DNA of 64,000 bases from an uncultured Dorea sp. (GTDB lineage Bacteria; Bacillota; Clostridia; Lachnospirales; Lachnospiraceae). The stretch covers positions 112,084-176,083 of the forward strand of contig CAJTQA010000001.1 in NCBI GenBank assembly GCA_910578455.1, read 5' to 3'. How positions within the stretch are numbered: the stretch's first letter is position 1; each line of letters starts with the position of its first letter. Positions 7,420 through 15,221 of this stretch are shown here, piece by piece. Position numbers and translations under genes: made by a program. The notes under the pieces are model-generated. The model did no database searches. It saw nothing but the letters and a program-made list of their open reading frames with translations, and was not told the DNA's origin.

Positions 7420-9567
7420 ATGAACAACGAAATGCATCCCTTGCTGACGATTGGGATGATATTTAAAAATGATATCCGCTGCCTGGAACGTTGCCTGAAA
7501 GCGCTGGAGCCATTGAGAAGGGCGCTATCGTGTGAATTGGTTATGGCGGACACAGGTTCTGTTGATGGTAGCCGCGAAATAGCAGAACGCTATGCAGATG
7601 TTATTTTTGACTTCCCATGGAAAGATGATTTTTCGGCTGCCAGGAACGCAGTGATGAGTCGCGCTTCCGGGAAGTGGTATCTTACGGTGGATACTGATGA
7701 ATATTTGGATGAAGACATCTCTGAGCTGACGGCATTTCTGAAGTCTGCTGGAAAACAGCAGAAAAAGGTATGCTCTCTCATACAGCGAAATTATGCTTCC
7801 CAGGAGATGAACGGGCTGTACGCGGACTTTCCTGTAATACGTCTGCTGCTTATGTCTACAGGTTTGCGATACGAAGGCATCATACATGAAAGATGGCCCA
7901 TCACACCCCAGCAGCTTCCTAAAGTCCATCTTCTCTCCCGCACAATTTTTCACCATGATGGTTATGCGGAGTCAGATAGCGAGCAGATAAAAGCAAAAAG
8001 GAAACGCAACTTAAAACTGCTTAAAGAGGCGCTTGATAAAGAACCAGAGAACATGACCGCCCTCTTGCAGTATGTTGAAAGCAGCCGGCAGGAAAAAAAT
8101 CATCCAGAAATCGTAAGACGAGCATTAGCTGCTATCGAAAATAAGTGGACGGGGTGGCAGATTCTTGGGGCGCCTATTTTGCGCCATGCCGTGCGGGCAG
8201 CAAGAGAGAGGAACATGCCGGAGCTGCAAGAATGGATAGAGCAGGCGGAAACACAGTTTCCCTCTTCTTTTTTTACAAGAATTGATGTAGAATACATTGC
8301 TTTTTCTTATGACTGGGATGAAAAACATTATGTTTCTTGCATACAGCGGGGTGAAAAATGCCTGAGCGCTTTATCGGACTACCGAAACGGCAAAGGAAAT
8401 CATAATGAGCTAATGTACAGTTCGCTATTGATGTCTGCTCCATACTGGGAACAGGGATTAAAAATCTTTTTGGCAGACGCCTACTTAAGAACCGGAAATT
8501 CCGGGAAATGTGCAGAAATTTTGGCAACACTTAACTGGGCTCTTTTTGACGCGACCCAGACGGAAAATTTCATGCGGGTACTTCGGGAACTCCACTCTAT
8601 GAGCACCCAAGATACGGCGCCTATATTGCTGCAATTCTGGGAGGGCATCGGCCGGCCTCTCCCTGACAAGGAAAGCGCGCAAAAACGCCTGGATGCATTT
8701 CATAGGGCAGCCGCTCTGGCCTTTACTGCCCAGAACCAGAAAACCGAGAAAGAACAGAAAGGTTTCTGCCGACTGTCCTATACGTTATTTCAGCCGTTGG
8801 CAGATAGCTGCGAGGCCGGCCGTGGGGCAGCCGTTCTGGAATCGAAAGATATCAGAGAAATACATGATATACTTACGGGAGTCGAAAACTGGAAAGCCTT
8901 TCCTTGTGAGGCTCTCTCATATGCTCTTTCTCTTGGGGTTCCGTTCCCTTTAGAGAACCAGACGCTAAAGCTTGAAGAAATGGATCTTCTTATTGGCAGT
9001 ATGGCGGCAGACAAAGAGGCTTTTTATACACTGCTCTGGCGCACGGCAAAAGAAACATCTCAGGGAAGTCTGCAAAAGTTGGCATGGTTAAGAGGACTTG
9101 CCCTTGCGGCAATCCAGATATATGAATGGAATAGCAAAGAAATATCTGATACGGATGCGGGCATGAGCCTGGCGCGATTATTTGCCTGGACTGAGAGGGA
9201 ATTTATTTCCAATTATTACAGGCCGGAATTGCTTTGCAAGGAAAACATCTGGGCCTTACCGCCTTTACACCGGCTTGGATGGTACTGTGCACAGGCTTTT
9301 CAGGCATTGGATGGAGGCGATCCGGCACAGTATGTAAAAAATCTCCGGTCAGGGCTTAATAGCTGTCAGGAAGGAAAAGCCATGATAGAACATCTGCTCA
9401 AGCATACCCCGCAGCTGCAAAAGAAAGAAGTTCCGGCAGAACTCTCGGCATTGGCAGAGCAGATACGCGCTCTTCTGTCAACTTTTCCCGCAGACTCTCC
9501 GGAAGTTAAAGCGCTTAAGGCAAGTCCGGCATACCAGAAGGTCGCTGAATTAATCGAAAACAAATAG
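7420..9567 (+). CDS. Family-2 glycosyltransferase with helical repeat domain, probable flagellin glycosyltransferase 1
   Basis: This 715-residue cytoplasmic protein starts with a GT-A domain of the GT2 family: LTIGMIFKND, MADTGSVDGS (donor site), DFSAARN and the metal-binding DTD at 91-93 followed by EY. From about residue 200 on it is alpha-helical with a TPR-like look and no membrane segment; the last 60 residues (ending in SPAYQKVAELI) are conserved in all three paralogues of the window. A GGAGG site precedes the ATG. Each paralogue follows a flagellin gene in the same direction, as in known clostridial loci where a GT2 enzyme O-glycosylates FliC. Its sugar donor cannot be predicted. It is convergent with paralogue 2. 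Confidence 0.85.
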   Translation: MNNEMHPLLTIGMIFKNDIRCLERCLKALEPLRRALSCELVMADTGSVDGSREIAERYADVIFDFPWKDDFSAARNAVMSRASGKWYLTVDTDEYLDEDISELTAFLKSAGKQQKKVCSLIQRNYASQEMNGLYADFPVIRLLLMSTGLRYEGIIHERWPITPQQLPKVHLLSRTIFHHDGYAESDSEQIKAKRKRNLKLLKEALDKEPENMTALLQYVESSRQEKNHPEIVRRALAAIENKWTGWQILGAPILRHAVRAARERNMPELQEWIEQAETQFPSSFFTRIDVEYIAFSYDWDEKHYVSCIQRGEKCLSALSDYRNGKGNHNELMYSSLLMSAPYWEQGLKIFLADAYLRTGNSGKCAEILATLNWALFDATQTENFMRVLRELHSMSTQDTAPILLQFWEGIGRPLPDKESAQKRLDAFHRAAALAFTAQNQKTEKEQKGFCRLSYTLFQPLADSCEAGRGAAVLESKDIREIHDILTGVENWKAFPCEALSYALSLGVPFPLENQTLKLEEMDLLIGSMAADKEAFYTLLWRTAKETSQGSLQKLAWLRGLALAAIQIYEWNSKEISDTDAGMSLARLFAWTEREFISNYYRPELLCKENIWALPPLHRLGWYCAQAFQALDGGDPAQYVKNLRSGLNSCQEGKAMIEHLLKHTPQLQKKEVPAELSALAEQIRALLSTFPADSPEVKALKASPAYQKVAELIENK

Positions 9568-9586
9568 CCTAACAAATCATGTTAAA

Positions 9587-9633
9587 AACAGGGTGTAAAT
9601 CCTAAGTAAATTATACGGATTTTTCACCCTGTT
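9587..9633. terminator. Shared terminator between convergent glycosyltransferase genes
   Basis: The arms AACAGGGTG (9587-9595) and CACCCTGTT (9625-9633) pair perfectly; inside them AAATCC and GGATTT extend the stem after a small offset. The stem lies between the stop codons of two converging genes and could act in both directions. It also marks the near-exact centre of the inverted flagellin-glycosyltransferase structure. Confidence 0.7.
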
Positions 9634-9638
9634 CTCTG

Positions 9639-11801
9639 CTAATTCAATGTTTCTATTAATTCGGCAACTTTCTGGTATGCCTCGCTTGCTTTTATCGCCT
9701 CGACTGCCGGATGGTTCGGCGGATAGCCGGCCAGCAATGTCCTCACTTGCTCTGCCAGACTCAAAAGCTCCTCTGAAACTCCTTGTGAGCAAGGCATTAA
9801 TTGCGGGGTTTGGCGCATCAGATATTCGGCAATGGCATTTGACTCCGGGCAGATTTCTAATCCGGCTTTAAGTTCGCGGACATATGCCGAAACGTCTTCA
9901 GAATCAAGCGCATCAAAAGCTTTGGCACAGCGCCATCCAAAACGGTGGAAAGCCGGTAGGAGCGCCAGGTTTTCCGGGCGCAAAAGTTCCGGAGCATAAT
10001 AGCGGGATAGATATTCCTTTTCAGATTTTGCAAAAAGCCCTGCCAATTTTATGCCCTTTCCTGTTTTGTCAGTTTTCCAGCCAAATGTGCAGATAGCCGC
10101 CAGGATAAGGTGCTGTGTCCATGAAAGCAATTGCAGGGAATCATGCTGTTTTCTGTCCTTAAAATCATTTCCGACCACATTTATGATCCAGGAAACATAG
10201 TCCTCCATGCTTTCTGAAAGCCTTGCCGTCAGCCTTTCCATCTCTTCTGTTTTTAAGGGCTTTTCCAAAAGCGGGAAAGAAACTCCTGCCTCAAGGGCAT
10301 GAACCAGCGCCTCAGCAGGAAACAGCTCCCAGTTTTCTACTTTTGACAATACAAGCTGCATTTCATCTGGGTTCTGTAAAGTCAGGACTGCGGCTCCACG
10401 CCCAATGTCGCAGTCATTTATCAAGGGAAGAAACAGCATGTAAGATGGGCGGCAGAAATTCGGTTCAAGCAATTCTTCTTTTTGATTTTGCGTGAGGAAC
10501 GCAAACATTGCCGTTTGATAAAAGATGTTTTTTCGTTCCTCTGCTCGTTTTTCGGATGGCCTCGGTTTGCTAAGCTCTTGATAAAAGCGGAGCAGCATGG
10601 AGGAAGTATCCAAATTGCTAAAACGGTGCAAATCTCCCAATACGCATAACATATTCCCTGTCAGCTGTGCATCCAACAGAGTAGCATCTATATCCTGCAA
10701 CAGTTCCCAGGCTCGTTTGGAACGCCCTTCTTTTACATAAATGTCTGCCAAATAAATCTTAAGGCTCTGTTCCCAATAAGGGGAGGACATCAGCAATACG
10801 CTATACACCGTTTCAGACAGAGAATCTTCTTGTCTTTGAAACGCCTTTATTGATTGAAGATAATGCTCGCCGTGATGGATGGCAGCGATATAATCTCCAT
10901 CTTTCAGTGATTGGGAAAAGGCAATATATTCTATGTCAATCCGGGTAAAAAATGAGTCTGGAAATAATTTTTCCGAACGTTCAACCCATTCCCAAAATTC
11001 TGGCAATTCATCTTCCAACGCAGCTCTTACAGCATAGCGAAAAATGGGAGGGCCGTAATGCTGCCAGCCGGATTTTTTTGTTTCTACTATTGCCATTGCA
11101 GACCGTAATGTATCCAGATAATCTTTCTCCCGTCTGCCACTTTCTATATATTGCAAAAGAGTTCTTAAATTCTTCGAGTCCTTTTCGAGGTTTCGGCGCA
11201 GAAGGCTTAAATTGCGTTCGTTTTTTTCTTTGCCTTTCTTGCCGTCTGTGCTGGCGTAGCCATCATGATGCAGTATTGTATGTAAAAGGCCTCTCACATT
11301 TAACAGCCCTTTTTCTTCGAAGGGCCAGGATTCATGAATAGCTCCCCGATATCGAAGTCCCGTGGACATACACACCAGCCTCACTGCCAAAAAATCCGAA
11401 TATTTGGAATCCATTTCTAAAGTTTCATAATTACGCTGCACTACTCCGCATAACAATTCAGAATTTTTTTTTGAATCTCTCAAAAAGCTTACCAGTTCTG
11501 TGATATCTTTATCTAAATACTCATCTGCATCTATTGTCATATACCATTTGCCAGATGAATGGTTCATCACGGCATTTCTGGCAACGGAAAAATCATTTGT
11601 CCAGGGAAAATCAAACAGTATATCGGCATAACGTGATGCAATGTTCCGGCTGCCGTCCGCGGAACCGGTATCTGCCATAATCAGCTCGCAGGGAATCGTT
11701 TCCCGCAGAGGAGTCAGGGATTTAAGGCAGCGCTCAAGGCAGCGGATTTCATCCTTAAATATAATGCCGATAGTCAGCAACGGCTGAGTTTGCTCTTTCA
11801 T
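9639..11801 (-). CDS. Family-2 glycosyltransferase with helical repeat domain, probable flagellin glycosyltransferase 2
   Basis: This 720-residue paralogue of the proteins at 7420 and 17119 has the same order of parts: LTIGIIFKDE, MADTGSADGS, DFSVARN, the DAD metal motif at 91-93, a long helical region and the C-terminal SEAYQKVAELI block. The start follows AAGGAGG. It lies downstream of flagellin 2 on the same strand. A perfect 15-base inverted repeat just before its ribosome site (11824-11873) could fold in the mRNA and tune its expression. The position suggests it glycosylates flagellin 2, but a paralogue could act on any of the three. Confidence 0.85.
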   Translation of the reverse strand: MKEQTQPLLTIGIIFKDEIRCLERCLKSLTPLRETIPCELIMADTGSADGSRNIASRYADILFDFPWTNDFSVARNAVMNHSSGKWYMTIDADEYLDKDITELVSFLRDSKKNSELLCGVVQRNYETLEMDSKYSDFLAVRLVCMSTGLRYRGAIHESWPFEEKGLLNVRGLLHTILHHDGYASTDGKKGKEKNERNLSLLRRNLEKDSKNLRTLLQYIESGRREKDYLDTLRSAMAIVETKKSGWQHYGPPIFRYAVRAALEDELPEFWEWVERSEKLFPDSFFTRIDIEYIAFSQSLKDGDYIAAIHHGEHYLQSIKAFQRQEDSLSETVYSVLLMSSPYWEQSLKIYLADIYVKEGRSKRAWELLQDIDATLLDAQLTGNMLCVLGDLHRFSNLDTSSMLLRFYQELSKPRPSEKRAEERKNIFYQTAMFAFLTQNQKEELLEPNFCRPSYMLFLPLINDCDIGRGAAVLTLQNPDEMQLVLSKVENWELFPAEALVHALEAGVSFPLLEKPLKTEEMERLTARLSESMEDYVSWIINVVGNDFKDRKQHDSLQLLSWTQHLILAAICTFGWKTDKTGKGIKLAGLFAKSEKEYLSRYYAPELLRPENLALLPAFHRFGWRCAKAFDALDSEDVSAYVRELKAGLEICPESNAIAEYLMRQTPQLMPCSQGVSEELLSLAEQVRTLLAGYPPNHPAVEAIKASEAYQKVAELIETLN

Positions 11802-11823
11802 TTTCTTCCTCCTTATCTTTTAT

Positions 11824-11873
11824 CCGGATTTATCGGAAAATCATTGAAAACAGTGTTCTTCCGATAAATCCGG
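11824..11873 (-). promoter_or_regulatory. Perfect 15-base inverted repeat before glycosyltransferase 2
   Basis: CCGGATTTATCGGAA (11824-11838) and TTCCGATAAATCCGG (11859-11873) are exact complements 20 bases apart. In the minus-strand transcript the hairpin ends about ten bases before the AAGGAGG of the glycosyltransferase gene. No T run follows, so it is not a simple terminator. It may be an RNA hairpin affecting processing or translation, or a DNA-binding site. Confidence 0.55.
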
Positions 11874-11880
11874 CAAACCG

Positions 11881-11913
11881 AAAAAACCGGAACGGGTCAA
11901 GACCCGCCCCGGT
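11881..11913 (-). terminator. Rho-independent terminator after flagellin 2
   Basis: On the minus strand the stem ACCGG...CGGGTC / GACCCG...CCGGT has a two-base internal mismatch and is followed by a T run. It lies 37 bases after the flagellin 2 stop, the same place as the terminators of flagellins 1 and 3. Confidence 0.88.
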
Positions 11914-11949
11914 AAAATGTTAAAATTTTTATTGATTCCAGAACTGTAA

Positions 11950-13782
11950 TTACTGGAGTAACTGAAGAACTCCCTGCGGAATCTGGTTAGCCTGAGCCAG
12001 CATAGCCTGAGATGCCTGAACAAGAATGTTATTCTTAGTGTAAGCCATCATCTCTTTTGCCATGTCAACGTCACGGATACGGCTTTCAGCAGCTGTGATA
12101 TTCTCAGTTGTTACGCTCAAGTTGTTGATAGTGTGCTCTAAGCGGTTCTGAAGGGCACCAAGGTCACCGCGCTGTGCAGATACCTGATTGATTGCTGCTT
12201 TAATCTTATCAACAGCAGCAGCAGCGCCAGTCTGCGTAGAAACATCAATATCGCCAATCCCTAAAGATGCGGAAGACATACTGTTAATACCTACTGTCAT
12301 CTGATTGAAAGCGTCAGAAGTATCGCCGATCTGAAGAGTCAGACCGCCTGATGCTGCAACAGCTTCGGTCTCTGTTGTAACAGGATTGTCAAGCTGAGCC
12401 CACTGTGCAATGCTGATGCCATCTTTATTTTGCCAGTCAGCATCTGCAGCTGCGTTAGTACCAGCTAAATCCCAGGTGTCATAATTATCAAATGCACCTG
12501 CTTTTTCAGTCAAGCCAATTTTGGTGCCGTCATATACGGTTCCTATCTTGAACAGAGAGTTATCTTCCTGGCTCAGCCTTATTGCAGCAATCTTAGCTCT
12601 GTCTGCATCGTTAGCGGCAATATCAGTCATATCTATAACTGTAACTTTTCCAAGTCCCTCTACGTTCTGCACATCCTTGAACTTGCTATCTTTTCCAATT
12701 GCAAAGATATATGTCTCATCGCCGATCTTAAGCGCTGAACCATCCTCAATCTTACCAGCAAGGTCAATTGTTCCCTGTGCATATTTGCGTCCTGCATCGA
12801 AAACTGCCGCCTGGTCAACTTTAACTGCAATTGCTTCCGCCTGGTTTACGTTGCTGAGCGCGCCTTCTGAAGATGAAACGCTAAGTTCTGCCTGTAAGTT
12901 TGCTTCAAAGTTCTCTACCGGCAAATCTTCCATTTCAAATACTAATTTATCGCCTTCTGCTTTGACGGTAAACTTCACATTTGCAACTGAGCTGCCTGGG
13001 TTTGCGCTTGCTGCATTAGTAATTGTAATGCCATCTTTATAGTTATCTGCGATTGCCTGTGCAAGCTCGCTTCCTTTCATCTCTCCGCCCTTAGTGATGC
13101 TAACGCTGGCCGGACTAAGAGTTACTGTATTAGCTCCTCCGATACCAATCTTAACGCTTACGCCGTCGATTGCAGACTGTCCTGTAGAGGTATTCTTAAT
13201 GCTTACATTGCTTAAATCTAAGGTGAACTTAAGTTTCTGGCTGTCCTTTCCAATTTGTCCGTCTTTAACAGCCGTTACTGCCGCATTAGCAGGTGCTTTT
13301 CCAAAAGCATCAAGACCTGTTACTTTTGTAGTAGAAGTTGCAGCAGAGCCGCCGTCAATAGCCAAAGCTCCATCTAACAATGTACGTCCGTTGAAGTTCG
13401 TGCTCTTGGAGATACGGTCAATCTCCTCTTTCAGCGCATCAACCTCGCTCTGAAGGCTTACACGGTCGTCATCCTGATATGTTCCGTTTGCAGACTGGTT
13501 AGCCAGCTCTACCATACGGTTCAGCATGGAGTGAACTTCTGTAAGGGCACCCTCTGCCGTCTGGATAAGGGAGATACCATCGTTGGCATTCTTCTGAGCT
13601 GTCTCAAGACCTGTGATCTGAGCACGCATCTTCTCAGAAATAGCAAGACCTGCAGCGTCGTCGCCAGCGCGGTTGATCCTGTAACCAGAGGAAAGTTTCT
13701 CTAAGTTCTTAGCAACCATGCTGTTGTTATTTGTTAAATTCCTGTACGCGCTTAATGCGGTAATGTTGTGTTGAATTCTCAT
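11950..13782 (-). CDS. Flagellin 2
   Basis: At 610 residues this is the longest of the three flagellins. The D0/D1 ends match flagellins 1 and 3 closely (one visible change is NNNSMVAKNLEK instead of NNNSAVSKNLEK near residue 20), while residues 145-510 are largely different. Shared islands in the variable part include GRKYAQGTIDL, IGDETYIFAIG and LTLQIGDTSDAF. The ATG follows AAGGAGG in a leader almost identical to that of flagellin 1. It faces flagellin 1 with two glycosyltransferase genes between them; the tyrosine recombinase gene is transcribed toward its leader from the other side. It may be an alternate or co-assembled filament subunit. Confidence 0.97.
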   Translation of the reverse strand: MRIQHNITALSAYRNLTNNNSMVAKNLEKLSSGYRINRAGDDAAGLAISEKMRAQITGLETAQKNANDGISLIQTAEGALTEVHSMLNRMVELANQSANGTYQDDDRVSLQSEVDALKEEIDRISKSTNFNGRTLLDGALAIDGGSAATSTTKVTGLDAFGKAPANAAVTAVKDGQIGKDSQKLKFTLDLSNVSIKNTSTGQSAIDGVSVKIGIGGANTVTLSPASVSITKGGEMKGSELAQAIADNYKDGITITNAASANPGSSVANVKFTVKAEGDKLVFEMEDLPVENFEANLQAELSVSSSEGALSNVNQAEAIAVKVDQAAVFDAGRKYAQGTIDLAGKIEDGSALKIGDETYIFAIGKDSKFKDVQNVEGLGKVTVIDMTDIAANDADRAKIAAIRLSQEDNSLFKIGTVYDGTKIGLTEKAGAFDNYDTWDLAGTNAAADADWQNKDGISIAQWAQLDNPVTTETEAVAASGGLTLQIGDTSDAFNQMTVGINSMSSASLGIGDIDVSTQTGAAAAVDKIKAAINQVSAQRGDLGALQNRLEHTINNLSVTTENITAAESRIRDVDMAKEMMAYTKNNILVQASQAMLAQANQIPQGVLQLLQ

Positions 13783-13975
13783 AAATAAACCTCCTTGAAT
13801 TGTACCGGAGACCTCCTTGTCCCCGCAGTTTCTTTTTGTGGTTGTTTTGCCTGAACCATCAGGCCTGCTGCGCTTTCCTTATGGGCCCTTCATCCGGAAA
13901 AGCGGCTAAGATTGCAAGCAGCAAAGTGTGGATTTTTTCATCCGTTTTTTGTTGCTTATGTTCTTATTATCGAAC
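13783..13975 (-). ncRNA. Structured 5' leader of flagellin 2 with CsrA-type hairpin
   Basis: This leader is nearly base-for-base the same as the flagellin 1 leader, including the start box (13954-13975, here GTTCGATAAT), the GCCTG/CAGGC hairpin and the GGGGAC-AAGGAG-GTCTCC hairpin (13807-13824). Two of the few differences are a C for T in CCACAAAAAG and GC for AT before GGGG. The outer flank is unrelated to that of flagellin 1, so any promoter element upstream of the box is specific to this copy. Confidence 0.65.
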
Positions 13976-14025
13976 ATTTCCAGATAAAAATAAGAGCCAT
14001 TTTTAAATTTTTCTATTTTATTTTC

Positions 14026-14044
14026 CGCCGTAATGAAAACGGCG
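14026..14044 (-). terminator. Possible weak terminator after the recombinase gene
   Basis: CGCCG and CGGCG pair with a ten-base loop 44 bases past the recombinase stop; on the minus strand an A/T-rich but not T-only tract follows. If it leaks, recombinase transcripts would run into the flagellin 2 leader and gene, which have the same direction. Confidence 0.4.
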
Positions 14045-14087
14045 CTGTAGGATTTTCGTATATTTAAGTTTGCCATTTGTATATCTG

Positions 14088-14996
14088 TCAGGATACCAGA
14101 CCCAAAAGCTCCATTTTATTCCGCGGATGCATTGCCCTCAGGATTTCTGCCTGCATCTTTGCAGCCACGTGGATATAGATTTGTGTTGTCCGGATGGAGC
14201 TGTGCCCAAGGATTGGCTGCACGCAGCTGATATCCACGCCCTCTTCTATCAGATAGGTCGCAAAGGAATGGCGGAACATATGCGGCGTGATATTGCGTTC
14301 AATCCCTGCAAGGCTGCTGTACTTTTTGACCATCAGGCGGATGGACTGTTCAGTATAGCGGTTACCATTTCTGTTGACAAAGAAGTATCCGCTTTGTTTG
14401 ATCAGGCTTTCATTTGCCTGGTAATACCTCCGTATCAGCCTCAGCACATCCGGAGACGTCACCTGCAAACATCTCTCTCTGCCGCCCTTTCCCATAATCC
14501 TCATGGATCCGGTGCTCAGATCAATGCAGTCTGTACGGATGTTGGATATCTCATATACCCTTGCCCCCACTGCGAACAGCATTTCCACAACCGCAACGTC
14601 TCTCAGCCAGTACCGGTCGCCTTTTTTCGGATGAGAATACATATAGTTCAGCATCTGCTCTATTTCCTTGCGCGGGATAATTCTTGGAAGGGTAAATGTT
14701 TCCTTGAATTTCACTTTGATTTTACGAAAAGGATTCTCTGCGATCAGCTCCTCTTCTTCCATATATATGTAAAATGCTTTGACCGTGGCAATTTTTCTCT
14801 TAACGGTCTTCTGCATATATTTCCTGTGCAGCTCGGTAATGTACTTTTCGATTTTTTTCTTGTTAAGGATGTCTTCTCCTACAAAGTCGAAATACTGTTT
14901 CAAGTCAATACGATATGCATTGATCGTCTTAACGTTTAGTTCTTTGCGGAATTCACAGTATTCCAGGTAAATGGTTCCGATTTCTCTCATGCTCAT
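14088..14996 (-). CDS. Tyrosine recombinase/integrase (XerC/D-like) embedded between flagellin genes
   Basis: The protein has 302 residues from the ATG at 14996, which sits eight bases after AAGGAGG; a longer frame to 15014 would put its start inside that site. An N-terminal SAM-like core-binding domain (1-95) is followed by the catalytic domain with all active residues: R146 (GARVYE), K170 (GKGG), H239 and R242 (HMFRH), H265 (LGHSS) and nucleophile Y274 (TQIYIHV). It therefore looks active. Size and domains fit small DNA invertases and Xer-like enzymes rather than phage integrases. No phage or conjugative genes are nearby. It sits between two oppositely facing flagellin 5' ends, which points to inversion of flagellin DNA, though its target sites are unknown. 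Its stop lies 112 bases before the flagellin 2 leader. Confidence 0.9.
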   Translation of the reverse strand: MSMREIGTIYLEYCEFRKELNVKTINAYRIDLKQYFDFVGEDILNKKKIEKYITELHRKYMQKTVKRKIATVKAFYIYMEEEELIAENPFRKIKVKFKETFTLPRIIPRKEIEQMLNYMYSHPKKGDRYWLRDVAVVEMLFAVGARVYEISNIRTDCIDLSTGSMRIMGKGGRERCLQVTSPDVLRLIRRYYQANESLIKQSGYFFVNRNGNRYTEQSIRLMVKKYSSLAGIERNITPHMFRHSFATYLIEEGVDISCVQPILGHSSIRTTQIYIHVAAKMQAEILRAMHPRNKMELLGLVS

Positions 14997-15044
14997 AGTT
15001 CTTCCTCCTTGCATTTAGTGAATTTTCTCCAGTTTAGCACAATT

Positions 15045-15221
15045 GTTTGATAATAAGAACATAAGCGGTTAAATACTGGACAAAAAATTCCGGCCTTAAC
15101 CCTTTAAGCCATCCATTTCCAATAGCGGGCCCATAGAGAAACGTGATGGCAATTATCACACATAATAATATGAAACTGCGGAGACAAGGAGGTCTCCGGT
15201 ACAATTCAAGGAGGTTTATTT
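15045..15221 (+). ncRNA. Structured 5' leader of flagellin 3 with CsrA-type hairpin
   Basis: The 22-base start box (15045-15066) and the last 45 bases match the other leaders, but the middle differs in sequence while keeping the stems: GGTTAA/TTAACC (15067-15101) around CTGGA/TCCGG (15076-15093), GTGAT/ATCAC (15143-15159) and GGAGAC/GTCTCC (15180-15197) around the AAGGAG loop. In the last stem an A-T pair here is a G-T pair in copies 1 and 2. The ribosome site AAGGAGG is seven bases before ATG. Confidence 0.62.

Larger units (their letters stand above)
5417..13975. repeat. Large inverted repeat: leaders and 5' ends of flagellins 1 and 2
   Basis: The left arm is 5417 to about 6022 on the plus strand and the right arm is 13975 down to about 13369. 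Each arm covers the leader and roughly the first 138 codons. The leaders differ at only a few positions, while sequence outside the box at each arm's outer end is unrelated. The 3' ends of both genes (about the last 90 codons) form a second, inner inverted pair, and the two glycosyltransferase genes a third, more diverged one. A third copy of the outer arm lies in direct orientation at 15045-15634 before flagellin 3. Such arms are substrates for homologous or site-specific inversion. Confidence 0.8.

Noticed and set aside
14070..14939. 289-codon frame on the plus strand opposite the recombinase
   Set aside because: It is antisense to a gene with complete catalytic motifs and has a cysteine/histidine-rich, non-protein-like composition.
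14088..14996. Phage or integrative element around the tyrosine recombinase
   Set aside because: No excisionase, structural, replication or transfer genes and no attachment-site duplication are visible nearby.
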